Origin: Massilia mucilaginosa
GTDB lineage: Bacteria > Pseudomonadota > Gammaproteobacteria > Burkholderiales > Burkholderiaceae_D
Length of the DNA stretch: 53,959 nucleotides
Reading direction: 5' to 3'
NCBI RefSeq assembly: GCF_011682145.1
Contig: NZ_WHJH01000047.1
Coordinates: 1-53,959, forward strand
Part shown: positions 18,316-26,509 of the stretch, in pieces
How positions within the stretch are numbered: position 1 is the stretch's first letter
Layout: each line of letters opens with the position of its first letter
The notes under the pieces: model-generated
The model's database searches: none
Told to the model about the DNA's origin: nothing
Seen by the model: only the letters and a program-made list of their open reading frames with translations
Position numbers and translations under genes: made by a program

Positions 18316-18535
18316 GCCTGCTAGCGCCTCCTTCAAACTCTGACCTCAAGACGGCTATAAATGAGGCGGTCAATGATGCTGCACCGTACGGATTAGCGCG
18401 CTTTTCACCCTCTCTCTTCCCCCCAACATAGTCATTTGTGCATTTGTCTTTCTGACATTGCTCTAGACCGTACTTTGCCGTGCTATTCTTGCGACCCAGC
18501 ACAATTCCAACCATCCCGTCCAGGAGATGCATCAC

Positions 18536-20659
18536 ATGAAACGTCCGCTCGTCCTTGCTGTCGCTGCCGCCCTGAGCTGGTCGGCGCACGCCGCCACCCA
18601 GACCATCCGCTACGAAATGCACGCCGAGAACGGCAAGCGCATCGGTGAACAGGTCGTCGAGCGCGACGACGATGGCCTCACCCGCGTACGCTTCATCTAC
18701 AAGGACAACGGCCGCGGCCCCGAGCTGACCGAGCAATTCCGCCTGGGCGCCGACGGCACCATGACCGACTACACGGTCAAGGGCAACTCGACCTACGGCG
18801 CGGTGGTGGACGACCGCTTCGAACGCAAGGGCGACAAGGCCAGCTGGAAATCGACCTCCGAAACCGGCGAAAAATCGATTGTCGGCCCGGCCATGTACGT
18901 GCCCCTGAACAGCTCGGCCGAAATGGCCTCGATCGCCATCGCCGCCCTGGCCGCCAGCCCGAGCGGCAGCCTGCCGCTGCTGCCTTCCGGCACCCTGACC
19001 CAGCGCAAGCTCGATGAAGTGGAAGTCTCCGCCAACGGCAAGACCCGCAAGGTGCAGCTGTTCGCCCAGACGGGCCTGGGCATGTCGCCGCAATTCTACT
19101 GGGCCACCACCGACGCCAGGCCGCGCCTGTTCGCGATGGTGATCCCCGGCTTCATGACCGCCGCCGAAGAAGGCTGGAACAGCGTCGGCAAGGTGCTGGC
19201 CGAACGCCAGAAACTGGCCGAAAGCAAAATGCTGACCGACCTCGCCAGCCAGCTCCAGCACAAGCTGACCGGTTTGACGGTGGTCAGGAACGCGCGCATC
19301 TTCGACAGCGAAAAAGCCACCGTCGGCGCGCCGTCCGACGTGTATGTGCTGCGCGGGCGCATCAGCGCGATCCTGCCGGCCGGCGCCCCGGTGCGCGGCG
19401 CGGTCAACGAAATCGACGCCGCCGGCCGCATCATGCTGCCCGGCCTGTTCGACATGCACGGCCACGTGGGCCGCTGGGACGGCGGCCTGAACCTGGCTGC
19501 GGGCGTGACCACGGTGCGCGACATGGGCAACGATAACGCGCAATTGCAGCAGATCCTCGACGAAGTCGCCGATGGCCGCCTGCTCTCGCCGCAAGTGGTC
19601 CCAACCGGTTTCCTGGAAGGCGAAAGCCCGTTCTCGTCGAACGGCGGCTTCGTGGTCAAGGACTTGCCGGCCGCTAAGAATGCGATCGACTGGTACGCCG
19701 AGCACGGCTATCCGCAGCTGAAGATCTACAACTCCTTCCCCAAGGCGATCCTGAAAGACACCGTCGCCTACGCCCACCTGCGCGGCCTGCGCGTGTCGGG
19801 CCACGTTCCGGTCGGCCTGCGCGCGCATGAAGCGCTGGACGCCGGCTACGATGAAATCCAGCACATCAACCAGGTCATGCTCAACTTCCTGGCCACGCCG
19901 GAAACCGAAACGCGCACCCTGGAACGCTTCATCCTGCCGTCCGAAAAAGTGGCCGGCCTGGACTTCGCTTCGCCCAGGGTCAAGCAATTCATCGCGCGCC
20001 TGAAAGCCAAGCAGATCGTGATCGATCCGACCCTGGCGACCTTTGCCTTCCTGAAGCAGCGCGACGGCGACCTGAACGAGCCCTTCGTGGCCGTGGCCGA
20101 GCACATGCCGCCGGATGTGAAGCGCGGCTTTTATGTCGGTACCATGAAGATCGCCGACGACGCGGCCCAGAAGCTGTACGAAAAATCCTACGCCAAGATG
20201 GTCGACTTCGTCGGCCTCCTGTACAAGGCGGGCGTGCCGATCGTGGCCGGCACCGACGAAATGGCCGGCTTCACCCTGCAGGCCGAGCTCGAACTGCTGG
20301 TCAAGGCCGGCCTCACGCCAGCCCAGGCGATCCAGGTCGCCACCCTCAACGGCGCGCGCTACACCCGCACCCTGGCCGACCGTGGCACGGTCACCCAGGG
20401 CAAGCTGGCCGACCTGGTGCTGGTCGACGGCGATCCGACCAAGCAGATCGGCGACATCCGCAAGGTGGCGGCGGTGATCACGCGCGGTTACGTGATCTAT
20501 CCGCATGAAGTCGACAAGGCACTCGGCATCGTGCCTTTCGTCAAGGATGCGCCGATGCTCAAGGCGCTCGCGCCGGTCTCGAGCAACCTGGCCGAGGGCG
20601 GCAATGATGGCGGCTGCATCGCTTCACGGGCAGTAGTGCCCGCCATCACCACTGATTGA
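18536..20659 (+). CDS. Exported metal-dependent amidohydrolase
   Basis: A 707-residue protein with a signal peptide (MKRPLVLAVAAALSWSAHA). The first 230 residues form a beta-rich domain of unknown role. The remainder is an amidohydrolase-superfamily TIM barrel with metal-site motifs LPGLFDMHGHVG, RVSGHVPVG, DEIQHINQ and IVAGTDEMAGF, and ends with the returning beta sandwich (KLADLVLVDGDPTKQIGDI). This resembles imidazolonepropionase-like and prolidase-like members, which hydrolyse cyclic amides or peptides. ATG at 18536 is preferred over ATG at 18527 because AGGAG (18522-18526) abuts the earlier codon but is 9 nt from the later one. No adjacent pathway gene hints at the substrate. Confidence 0.88.
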   Translation: MKRPLVLAVAAALSWSAHAATQTIRYEMHAENGKRIGEQVVERDDDGLTRVRFIYKDNGRGPELTEQFRLGADGTMTDYTVKGNSTYGAVVDDRFERKGDKASWKSTSETGEKSIVGPAMYVPLNSSAEMASIAIAALAASPSGSLPLLPSGTLTQRKLDEVEVSANGKTRKVQLFAQTGLGMSPQFYWATTDARPRLFAMVIPGFMTAAEEGWNSVGKVLAERQKLAESKMLTDLASQLQHKLTGLTVVRNARIFDSEKATVGAPSDVYVLRGRISAILPAGAPVRGAVNEIDAAGRIMLPGLFDMHGHVGRWDGGLNLAAGVTTVRDMGNDNAQLQQILDEVADGRLLSPQVVPTGFLEGESPFSSNGGFVVKDLPAAKNAIDWYAEHGYPQLKIYNSFPKAILKDTVAYAHLRGLRVSGHVPVGLRAHEALDAGYDEIQHINQVMLNFLATPETETRTLERFILPSEKVAGLDFASPRVKQFIARLKAKQIVIDPTLATFAFLKQRDGDLNEPFVAVAEHMPPDVKRGFYVGTMKIADDAAQKLYEKSYAKMVDFVGLLYKAGVPIVAGTDEMAGFTLQAELELLVKAGLTPAQAIQVATLNGARYTRTLADRGTVTQGKLADLVLVDGDPTKQIGDIRKVAAVITRGYVIYPHEVDKALGIVPFVKDAPMLKALAPVSSNLAEGGNDGGCIASRAVVPAITTD

Positions 20660-20923
20660 GCAAAGCTTGCGCGCGGCGGCACTGTCGATTTGTCCATCAT
20701 TGGAAAGCGCCGCCGCACTGCCTTACAATGAAACCGTCGATCCGCCCGATCGACAGCGCCGCCGGGTGTATCAAGGTAACTTGTATGACGTCCGGCAACG
20801 GAAGCTTCCACCTGCGCAATTATGACGGCGAGATGACGCAAAATAGCCCGCAGTTGGATAGCGACGGCGGGCCTTATTGGCCTTATACTCCGACTTCATC
20901 GTAGAACTTATTACAGACTGACT

Positions 20924-21391
20924 ATGAAACTCGCTGCAAAACTTTCTCTTCGCCAGCGCCATGCGCGCGGCATGCGCGCCCCTGGTTTCACCCTGGTCGA
21001 AATCATGGTGGTGGTGGTCATCATCGGCGTGCTTGGCGCGCTGGTCGTGCCGAAGCTGCTCAGCCGCACCGTCGAGGCGCGCATCACCGCCGCCAAGAGC
21101 GATATCGCCAGCCTGAACCAGGCGCTCAAGCTGTACAAGCTGGACAACCAGCGCTACCCGACCACCGAGCAAAGCCTGAACGCGCTGGTCGCCAAGCCGA
21201 GCAACGGTCCGAGCGCCAACGGCTGGAAGTCGGGCGGCTACATCGATAAATTGCCGAAGGACCCGTGGGGCAACCCCTACCAGTTCCTCTCGCCCGGCGT
21301 GCAGGGCGAAGTCGACGTGTTCTCGCTCGGCGCCGACGGCTTGCCGGGCGGTACCGGCGACGACGCCGATATCGGTTCCTGGGAACAGTAA
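20924..21391 (+). CDS. gspG: Type II secretion major pseudopilin GspG
   Basis: GspG is the main subunit of the periplasmic pseudopilus that drives substrates through the secretin. The 155-residue prepilin has a 21-residue basic leader ending in Gly, cleavage before F22, and Glu at +5 (G|FTLVE). The hydrophobic N-terminal helix IMVVVVIIGVLGALVVP follows. The C-terminal domain has the family's calcium-site region (SLGADGLPGGTGDDADIG) and PWGNPYQF. It is the first gene of the gsp operon, 264 nt after the amidohydrolase; no clear promoter could be picked by eye in that gap. Confidence 0.96.
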   Translation: MKLAAKLSLRQRHARGMRAPGFTLVEIMVVVVIIGVLGALVVPKLLSRTVEARITAAKSDIASLNQALKLYKLDNQRYPTTEQSLNALVAKPSNGPSANGWKSGGYIDKLPKDPWGNPYQFLSPGVQGEVDVFSLGADGLPGGTGDDADIGSWEQ

Positions 21392-21415
21392 GCCGGCCCG
21401 GGTCGCTTGAGCGTG

Positions 21416-21886
21416 ATGAAGGCACTGCGCGCCGCGCGCGGCTTCACCCTGATCGAGGTGATGGTCGTCATGGTCATCATGGGCATCGTGCTGGGCATGG
21501 TCTCGATCAATGCCATGCCGAGCCCGCGCCAGAACCTGGAGAACGAGGCGCGCCGCCTGGCCTTGCTGCTGCAGCTGGCGCGCGACGAAGCCATCGTGCG
21601 CAACCGCCTGGTGGCCTTCGAAGCCGATACCGAACGCTATCGCTTCCTGGTGCGTAACGAAGCGATCTGGGAACCGGTCACGCGCGACGACCTGCTGCGC
21701 GAGCGTCCCTTCAAGGGTGCGCCGGTGCAGCTGCTGCTCGACCCGCCGGTATCGGTCGGCGGCGGTCCGGTGCGCATCACCTTCGGGCGCGAGCCGGTCG
21801 ACAAGCCGTTCGTGCTGACCCTGGCGATCGGCGACGACCGGGTTGCCATCCGGGCCGACGGCATCGGCCACTTTGTCGTTGAGTAA
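21416..21886 (+). CDS. gspH: Type II secretion minor pseudopilin GspH
   Basis: A 156-residue prepilin-like protein with a 9-residue leader (MKALRAARG), cleavage before F10 and Glu at +5 (FTLIE), then a hydrophobic helix VMVVMVIMGIVLGMV. The C-terminal beta domain includes RFLVRNEAIWEPV. Minor pseudopilins sit at the tip of the pseudopilus. Start choice is uncertain: TTG at 21407, GTG at 21413 and ATG at 21416 are in frame; ATG is reported because it gives a typical leader length. It lies 24 nt after gspG and 13 nt before gspI. Confidence 0.9.
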   Translation: MKALRAARGFTLIEVMVVMVIMGIVLGMVSINAMPSPRQNLENEARRLALLLQLARDEAIVRNRLVAFEADTERYRFLVRNEAIWEPVTRDDLLRERPFKGAPVQLLLDPPVSVGGGPVRITFGREPVDKPFVLTLAIGDDRVAIRADGIGHFVVE

Positions 21887-21899
21887 ACCAGCTGAAAAC

Positions 21900-22292
21900 A
21901 TGATGCGCGCTCCTGACCGTTGTCCATCTTCCCGCCAGTCCGGCTTCACCCTGCTCGAAGTGCTGGTGGCGCTCGTCATCATCGGCACCGCGCTGGGCGC
22001 CTCGCTGCGCGCGGTGGGCAGCCTCACGTCCAACAGCGCCGGCCTGCGCGCCGCCATGATGGCCACCTGGTCGGCCGAAAACCGGCTGGTGCAGATCCGC
22101 CTGGCCAAGGAATATCCGGCCATCGGCAAGAACAGTTACGAATGTCCCCAGGGCGACCTCAAGCTGCTGTGCCAGGAAGAAGTGCTGGCCAGCCCGAATC
22201 CGCGCCTGCGCCGGGTCGAGGTCAGCGTGTTCGACAGCGCCAGTCCGGAACGCCGCATCATCAAGCTGGTCCAACTGGTGCTCAACGAATGA
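21900..22292 (+). CDS. gspI: Type II secretion minor pseudopilin GspI
   Basis: A 130-residue prepilin-like protein with a 15-residue leader ending in Gly, cleavage before F16 and Glu at +5 (FTLLE). The helix VLVALVIIGTALGASL and the family's SAENRLVQIRL segment follow. GspI initiates assembly of the GspI-J-K tip complex. Two adjacent ATG codons (21900, 21903) are available. Its stop codon overlaps the gspJ start codon by four bases (ATGA). Confidence 0.92.
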   Translation: MMRAPDRCPSSRQSGFTLLEVLVALVIIGTALGASLRAVGSLTSNSAGLRAAMMATWSAENRLVQIRLAKEYPAIGKNSYECPQGDLKLLCQEEVLASPNPRLRRVEVSVFDSASPERRIIKLVQLVLNE

Positions 22293-22969
22293 GTCGGCGC
22301 GGGCAGTACGGCAAACGGCAGCGGCAAGGTGGCTTCACCCTGATTGAACTGCTGGTGGCGATCAGTATCCTGGCCATCGTGGCGGTGCTCGGCTATCGCG
22401 GCCTGGACAGCATCGTGCGGGCGCGCGAAGCGCTCACCCTCCAGCTCGAATCGGCGCGCGGCATGCAGCTCGCCTTTGCCCAGATGCAGAGCGACTGCGA
22501 GCACCTGGCCACGCCAGGCCTGCTGCAGGGCCGTCCCTACCTGCTGTCCGCGCCCGACCGCCTGACCCTGGTGCGCAGCGTCTACAACGAAAACGACGCG
22601 GCCCGGATGCAAGTGGTCACTTACCGCATCGTCGAGCGCATGCTCACGCGGCGCGAAAGCAATGGCACGCGCGACCTAGTCCAGCTCGACGTGATGTGGC
22701 AGGCCGCCATCAGCAATGCCGACACCAGCCCGTCGGTCACCCTGCAATCGGGCGTGAGCGCGATGCAGATCATGACCTGGGAAAACAATGGCTGGCGCCA
22801 GAACACGCAGCCGCTGGCGCAGGCGGTCCCCACCCAGCAACAGCAGCAACAGCAGCAGCTGGCCCCGGTCGCGCCGCCCAGCCTGGCCCCGACCGGGCTC
22901 CAGGTGCAGTTGCAGGTCGACAATGTGGCGGCCGTGATGACCAAGTCCTTTCTGTTGGGGGGCATGTGA
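22289..22969 (+). CDS. gspJ: Type II secretion minor pseudopilin GspJ
   Basis: A 226-residue prepilin-like protein with a 15-residue leader ending Gly-Gly, cleavage before F16 and Glu at +5 (FTLIE), followed by the hydrophobic helix LLVAISILAIVAVLGY. The C-terminal part contains an eight-Gln run (about residues 184-191) encoded by CAG/CAA repeats and a Pro-rich linker before the last strand. The repeat could vary in length by slippage. Overlaps gspI by 4 nt and gspK by 1 nt. Confidence 0.92.
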   Translation: MSRRGQYGKRQRQGGFTLIELLVAISILAIVAVLGYRGLDSIVRAREALTLQLESARGMQLAFAQMQSDCEHLATPGLLQGRPYLLSAPDRLTLVRSVYNENDAARMQVVTYRIVERMLTRRESNGTRDLVQLDVMWQAAISNADTSPSVTLQSGVSAMQIMTWENNGWRQNTQPLAQAVPTQQQQQQQQLAPVAPPSLAPTGLQVQLQVDNVAAVMTKSFLLGGM

Positions 22970-23967
22970 TGCGCCGCCCCTATCCGCGCCGCCAGCAGGG
23001 CGTGGCCATCATCACGGCCCTGCTGCTGACCATGCTGTCGGTGACCATTGTCGCCAGCCTGTTCTGGCAGCAGCAGGTCCAGGTGCGCTCGATGGAAAAC
23101 CAGCGCCTGCACTTGCAGACCAAGTGGATCCTGCGCGGCGCGCTCGACTGGGCGCGCCTGGTGCTGCGCCAGGACGGCATCGACAACCGCAGCCTGACCA
23201 CCCTGAACGCGGTGTGGAACACGCCGCTGGCCGAAACCCGGCTCGACCAGTACATCGAGCGCGAGCGGGTCGAGGGCGAGGTGTTCGACGCCACCCTGTC
23301 GGGCCAGATCTCGGACGCCAACGCGCGCTACAACCTGCTCAACCTGGCCAACGGCCGCGATGTCGACAAGATCCACGTCGGCATCTACCAGCGCCTGCTG
23401 CAAAACCTGCAGCTCGACCCGGCCCTGGCCCAGCGCACCGCGCTGGCGGTGGCCGCCGGCGCGGTGGCGGAGGCAAAGAAACTCGACGAGAACGGCCAGC
23501 CGCCGCCGATCGACCCCGACGTGGTGACGGCCCCGGTCTCGAGCGACACGGCGCCGCTGGCCCTGACCCAGCTCGACGACCTGCTGTCGATTCCCGGCTA
23601 CACCGTCGAAACGGTCAACCGCCTGCGCCCGTTCGCCATCGTGCTGCCCGAAAAGACCAGTATCAACGCCAACACCGCTCCGGCCGAAGTGCTGGCCGCG
23701 ATCGTGGTCGGCATGTCGGTGTCGGAAGCGACCGCCCTGGTGGCGCGCCGCAAGACCGCGTATTTTCTGCATGACGACGGTTTCAAGGAACAGTTGTATG
23801 GCCACAAAGAAGACGTGATCAAGAAGACCTATAGTTTCAAGAGCGAATTTTTCCTGGTAAAAAGCCGGATCCGCCTGGACCGGGCCGCGCTCGACGCGGA
23901 AGCGCTGGTCAAGCGCGGGCTGGACGATCGTGTCACCACCACGACCGTCTGGGTACGGCAAAATTAA
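22969..23967 (+). CDS. gspK: Type II secretion minor pseudopilin GspK
   Basis: A 332-residue protein, the largest minor pseudopilin, capping the pseudopilus tip. The leader MRRPYPRRQQG precedes V12; Glu at +5 is missing (VAIIT), which is the known GspK hallmark. The SAM-like helical inserts are visible: ISDANARYNLLNLAN, DDLLSIPGYTVETVNRL and INANTAPAEVLAAIV. It overlaps gspJ by one base (TGATG) and is followed by gspL after 18 nt. Confidence 0.93.
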   Translation: MRRPYPRRQQGVAIITALLLTMLSVTIVASLFWQQQVQVRSMENQRLHLQTKWILRGALDWARLVLRQDGIDNRSLTTLNAVWNTPLAETRLDQYIERERVEGEVFDATLSGQISDANARYNLLNLANGRDVDKIHVGIYQRLLQNLQLDPALAQRTALAVAAGAVAEAKKLDENGQPPPIDPDVVTAPVSSDTAPLALTQLDDLLSIPGYTVETVNRLRPFAIVLPEKTSINANTAPAEVLAAIVVGMSVSEATALVARRKTAYFLHDDGFKEQLYGHKEDVIKKTYSFKSEFFLVKSRIRLDRAALDAEALVKRGLDDRVTTTTVWVRQN

Positions 23968-23985
23968 GAACGAAAGCGAGATGGT

Positions 23986-25203
23986 TTGACTACTTTATAT
24001 ATCCGGCATCCGGCCAGGGCTGACAGCGACGGGCCGCTGGCCCGCTTCGCGCTGGTCGCCGACGGTGGCGCCCTGATCCAGCAGGGCGAGGGCGTGCTGA
24101 AAGGCATGGGCGACCTGGTGGCGTCGAGCCGGCGCGTGGTGCTGCTGCTGGCCGCGGCCGATGTGACCTTGCTGCACATTAAGGTGCCGCCGCTGTCGGC
24201 GGCGCGCCTGCGCACCGCGCTGCCCAACCTGGTCGAAGAACAAGTGCTGGGCGACCCGGAAGAATGCGTGCTGGTGGCCGCGCCCGCCACCGCCGCGGAC
24301 GGCATGCGCCCCGTCGCCGTGGCCCAGCGCGCCTGGCTCGAAGCGCTGGTGCGCTCGCTGCTGGCCATGGGCGCGCGCTCGGTGTCGGCCTTTCCCGCCC
24401 AGCTGTGCCTGCCGCTGGCGCCGGGCAATGCCTCGGCCGCCATCGACGGCGCCGGCATCACCATCCGCCATGGCCAGTATCACGGCCTGGGGCTGGCGCT
24501 GGCCGGCGAGCCGGCGCTGGCTCTGCAAACGGTGCGTGCGCTGGCCGGCGACACGCCCCTGACCCTGTACGTGCCCGAACAGCAGCTGGGCGAATACCAG
24601 GCCCTGCTGGCCGAAGCTGGACCGGCCGTCACGCTCGAAGCCGAGCACTGGGCGCACTGGATCGCCGGCTCGAAAAGCACGGTGCTCGACCTGGTGCCGG
24701 GCCTGGGCGCGGCCGGCGCCCGCACGCGTGACTGGCAGCGCTGGAAGTGGCCGGTGCGCCTGGCCCTGCTGGCGGTGGCGGTCAACCTGGCCGGCATCAA
24801 TTACCAGTGGCTGCGCTTGAAGCGCGAAGCCGACAACACGCGCACGGGCATGGTGCAGATCTTCCGCGCCGCCTATCCGAAGGAGACCGTCATCAGCAAC
24901 AACCTGGAACGCCAGATGCAGCAGAAAATCGCCCAGGCGCGCGGCGCTTCGGGCCAGGTCGGCCCCGAGGAATTCACCTTCCAGGCCGCCGCCCTGGGCG
25001 AAGCCATGCGCACCCTGGGCAAGCCGCCCGAGCTGGCCTCGATCACTTTCCGCGAGCGCGCCATGACGGTCAAGCTCAAGCCCGAAGGCGCCGATCCGGC
25101 CCTGGCCGCCAACCTCCAGCCCGGCCTGCAAAAGCACAAGCTCGACGTCAGTGAAGTGGCCGCCGGCACCTTGCTGGTACGCACTTCGGGAGCGAAACCA
25201 TGA
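23986..25203 (+). CDS. gspL: Type II secretion inner-membrane platform protein GspL
   Basis: A 405-residue protein linking the cytoplasmic ATPase GspE to the periplasmic assembly. The N-terminal actin-like cytoplasmic domain (about 1-245) includes VVLLLAAADVTLLHIKVPP and the L-P-N-L-V-E-E-Q segment typical of the family. One transmembrane helix (WPVRLALLAVAVNLAGI, about 250-270) is followed by a periplasmic ferredoxin-like domain. The start is TTG at 23986; no ATG or GTG is suitably placed, and the ATG at 23981 is out of frame. Overlaps gspM by 4 nt. Confidence 0.9.
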   Translation: MTTLYIRHPARADSDGPLARFALVADGGALIQQGEGVLKGMGDLVASSRRVVLLLAAADVTLLHIKVPPLSAARLRTALPNLVEEQVLGDPEECVLVAAPATAADGMRPVAVAQRAWLEALVRSLLAMGARSVSAFPAQLCLPLAPGNASAAIDGAGITIRHGQYHGLGLALAGEPALALQTVRALAGDTPLTLYVPEQQLGEYQALLAEAGPAVTLEAEHWAHWIAGSKSTVLDLVPGLGAAGARTRDWQRWKWPVRLALLAVAVNLAGINYQWLRLKREADNTRTGMVQIFRAAYPKETVISNNLERQMQQKIAQARGASGQVGPEEFTFQAAALGEAMRTLGKPPELASITFRERAMTVKLKPEGADPALAANLQPGLQKHKLDVSEVAAGTLLVRTSGAKP

Positions 25204-25733
25204 GCGCCCTGACCGCGCTGACCGGTTTCAAGGACAAGCTGGCGCTGTACTGGATGGCGCGCACCGAGCAAGAGCGCAAGTTCCTGGCCATCGGCGGCGC
25301 CATTGCGCTGCTGGCGCTGGTGTACGGCGTGTTGCTGGCGCCCGCGCTGGAAGGCAGCGCGCGTCTGCGCAAGGAACTGCCCCTGCTCAAGCAGCAGAAG
25401 GCCCAGCTCGAAGCGCTGGCCAAGACCGCCGCCGAACTGGCCGGCCAGACGCCGCCGCAGGTCACGCCGATGTCGCGCGAGACGCTCAATGCCAGCTTGA
25501 GCGCGCGCGGCATCAAGCCCGAGCAGGTCAGCATGACGGGCGAGTACGCCAAGGTCCAGCTCAGCGCCGTGGCGTTTTCCAATCTGTACGCCTGGCTCGA
25601 GGCGCAGCGCCTTGAAAACCGGGTCAGCGTGCTGGAAGCGGCGATTACCGTCCCCACCACGGCTTCTGCCCCGGCCGGCCAGGTCGACGCCACCATCACC
25701 TTGCGCCAGAACGCGGATGCGGGTTCGCGATGA
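25200..25733 (+). CDS. gspM: Type II secretion inner-membrane protein GspM
   Basis: A 177-residue bitopic protein: a short cytoplasmic segment with TEQERKF, one transmembrane helix (FLAIGGAIALLALVYGVLL, about 30-48), a helical coiled region and a small periplasmic ferredoxin-like domain (about 95-177). GspM stabilises GspL in the platform. Sequence similarity within this family is low, so the call relies on size, topology and position between gspL and gspN, with ATGA overlaps on both sides. Confidence 0.88.
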   Translation: MSALTALTGFKDKLALYWMARTEQERKFLAIGGAIALLALVYGVLLAPALEGSARLRKELPLLKQQKAQLEALAKTAAELAGQTPPQVTPMSRETLNASLSARGIKPEQVSMTGEYAKVQLSAVAFSNLYAWLEAQRLENRVSVLEAAITVPTTASAPAGQVDATITLRQNADAGSR

Positions 25734-26509
25734 TGCGCGCCGTGCTATGGTTGGGCGCCATCGTGCTGGCCGTCGCCCTCACCGTGCTGGCGTTCGCGCC
25801 GGCCGCCTGGCTGGGCGACGTCATCGAGCGCCAGACCGGCGGGCGTTTGACTCTGGGGGATGCGCAGGGTACGCTTTGGCGCGGCTCGGCCTTTATCGGC
25901 GGCGCGCCCGGGCCGGGTGGCGCGGTCACGCCGCTGCTGCCGGGGCGCTTCGCCTGGACCCTGTCGCCCCTGGCCCTGCTCGGCTCGGTCGACATGAGCC
26001 TGGAAAACCCGCTGGCCTTGAGCCAGCCGGTGCGCCTGACCGGCAGCTGGTCGCAGTGGCAGGTCAGTCCGGCCGCGCTGCTGCTGCCGGCCGAAGGCCT
26101 GGCCGGCCTGGGCGCGCCGCTCAACACGCTGGCGCTGTCGGGCGACATGAAGCTGTCGTGGACCACCCTGGGCCTGGCCGCCCTGAATGGCGGCAAGGCC
26201 ATCGCGGTGGACGGGGTGACCACCCTGGAACTGAACGAAATGGGCTCGCGCATGGCCCCGATCAAGGTGCTGGGAAGCTACAAGATGACCATGGATTGGC
26301 AGGGTCAGCAGGCACAACTGAATTTGAAGACCGAACGCGGTGCCTTGTTGTTGGCGGGAAAGGGCAGCCTGAACCAGGGCCGCTTCCAGTTTTCCGGCAC
26401 GGCACAAGCCGCCGATGGATATGAAGAAACGCTGGGCAATCTCCTGAATTTACTGGGCCAGCGCCGAATGGTGGACGGCAAGAAAACTATCGCCTTAGAG
26501 TTTAAATGA
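25730..26509 (+). CDS. gspN: Type II secretion protein GspN
   Basis: A 259-residue protein with one N-terminal transmembrane segment (about 5-26) and a periplasmic beta-rich domain. The segments GRLTLGDAQGTLWRGSAF and PGRFAWTLSPLALLG are characteristic of the GspN family. GspN is dispensable in several systems and its role in the periplasmic assembly is unclear. It overlaps gspM and gspD by four bases each. Confidence 0.88.
   Translation: MMRAVLWLGAIVLAVALTVLAFAPAAWLGDVIERQTGGRLTLGDAQGTLWRGSAFIGGAPGPGGAVTPLLPGRFAWTLSPLALLGSVDMSLENPLALSQPVRLTGSWSQWQVSPAALLLPAEGLAGLGAPLNTLALSGDMKLSWTTLGLAALNGGKAIAVDGVTTLELNEMGSRMAPIKVLGSYKMTMDWQGQQAQLNLKTERGALLLAGKGSLNQGRFQFSGTAQAADGYEETLGNLLNLLGQRRMVDGKKTIALEFK

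Noticed and set aside
22836-22860. CAG/CAA repeat in gspJ
   Set aside because: In-frame poly-Gln linker; possibly length-variable but not a separate feature.
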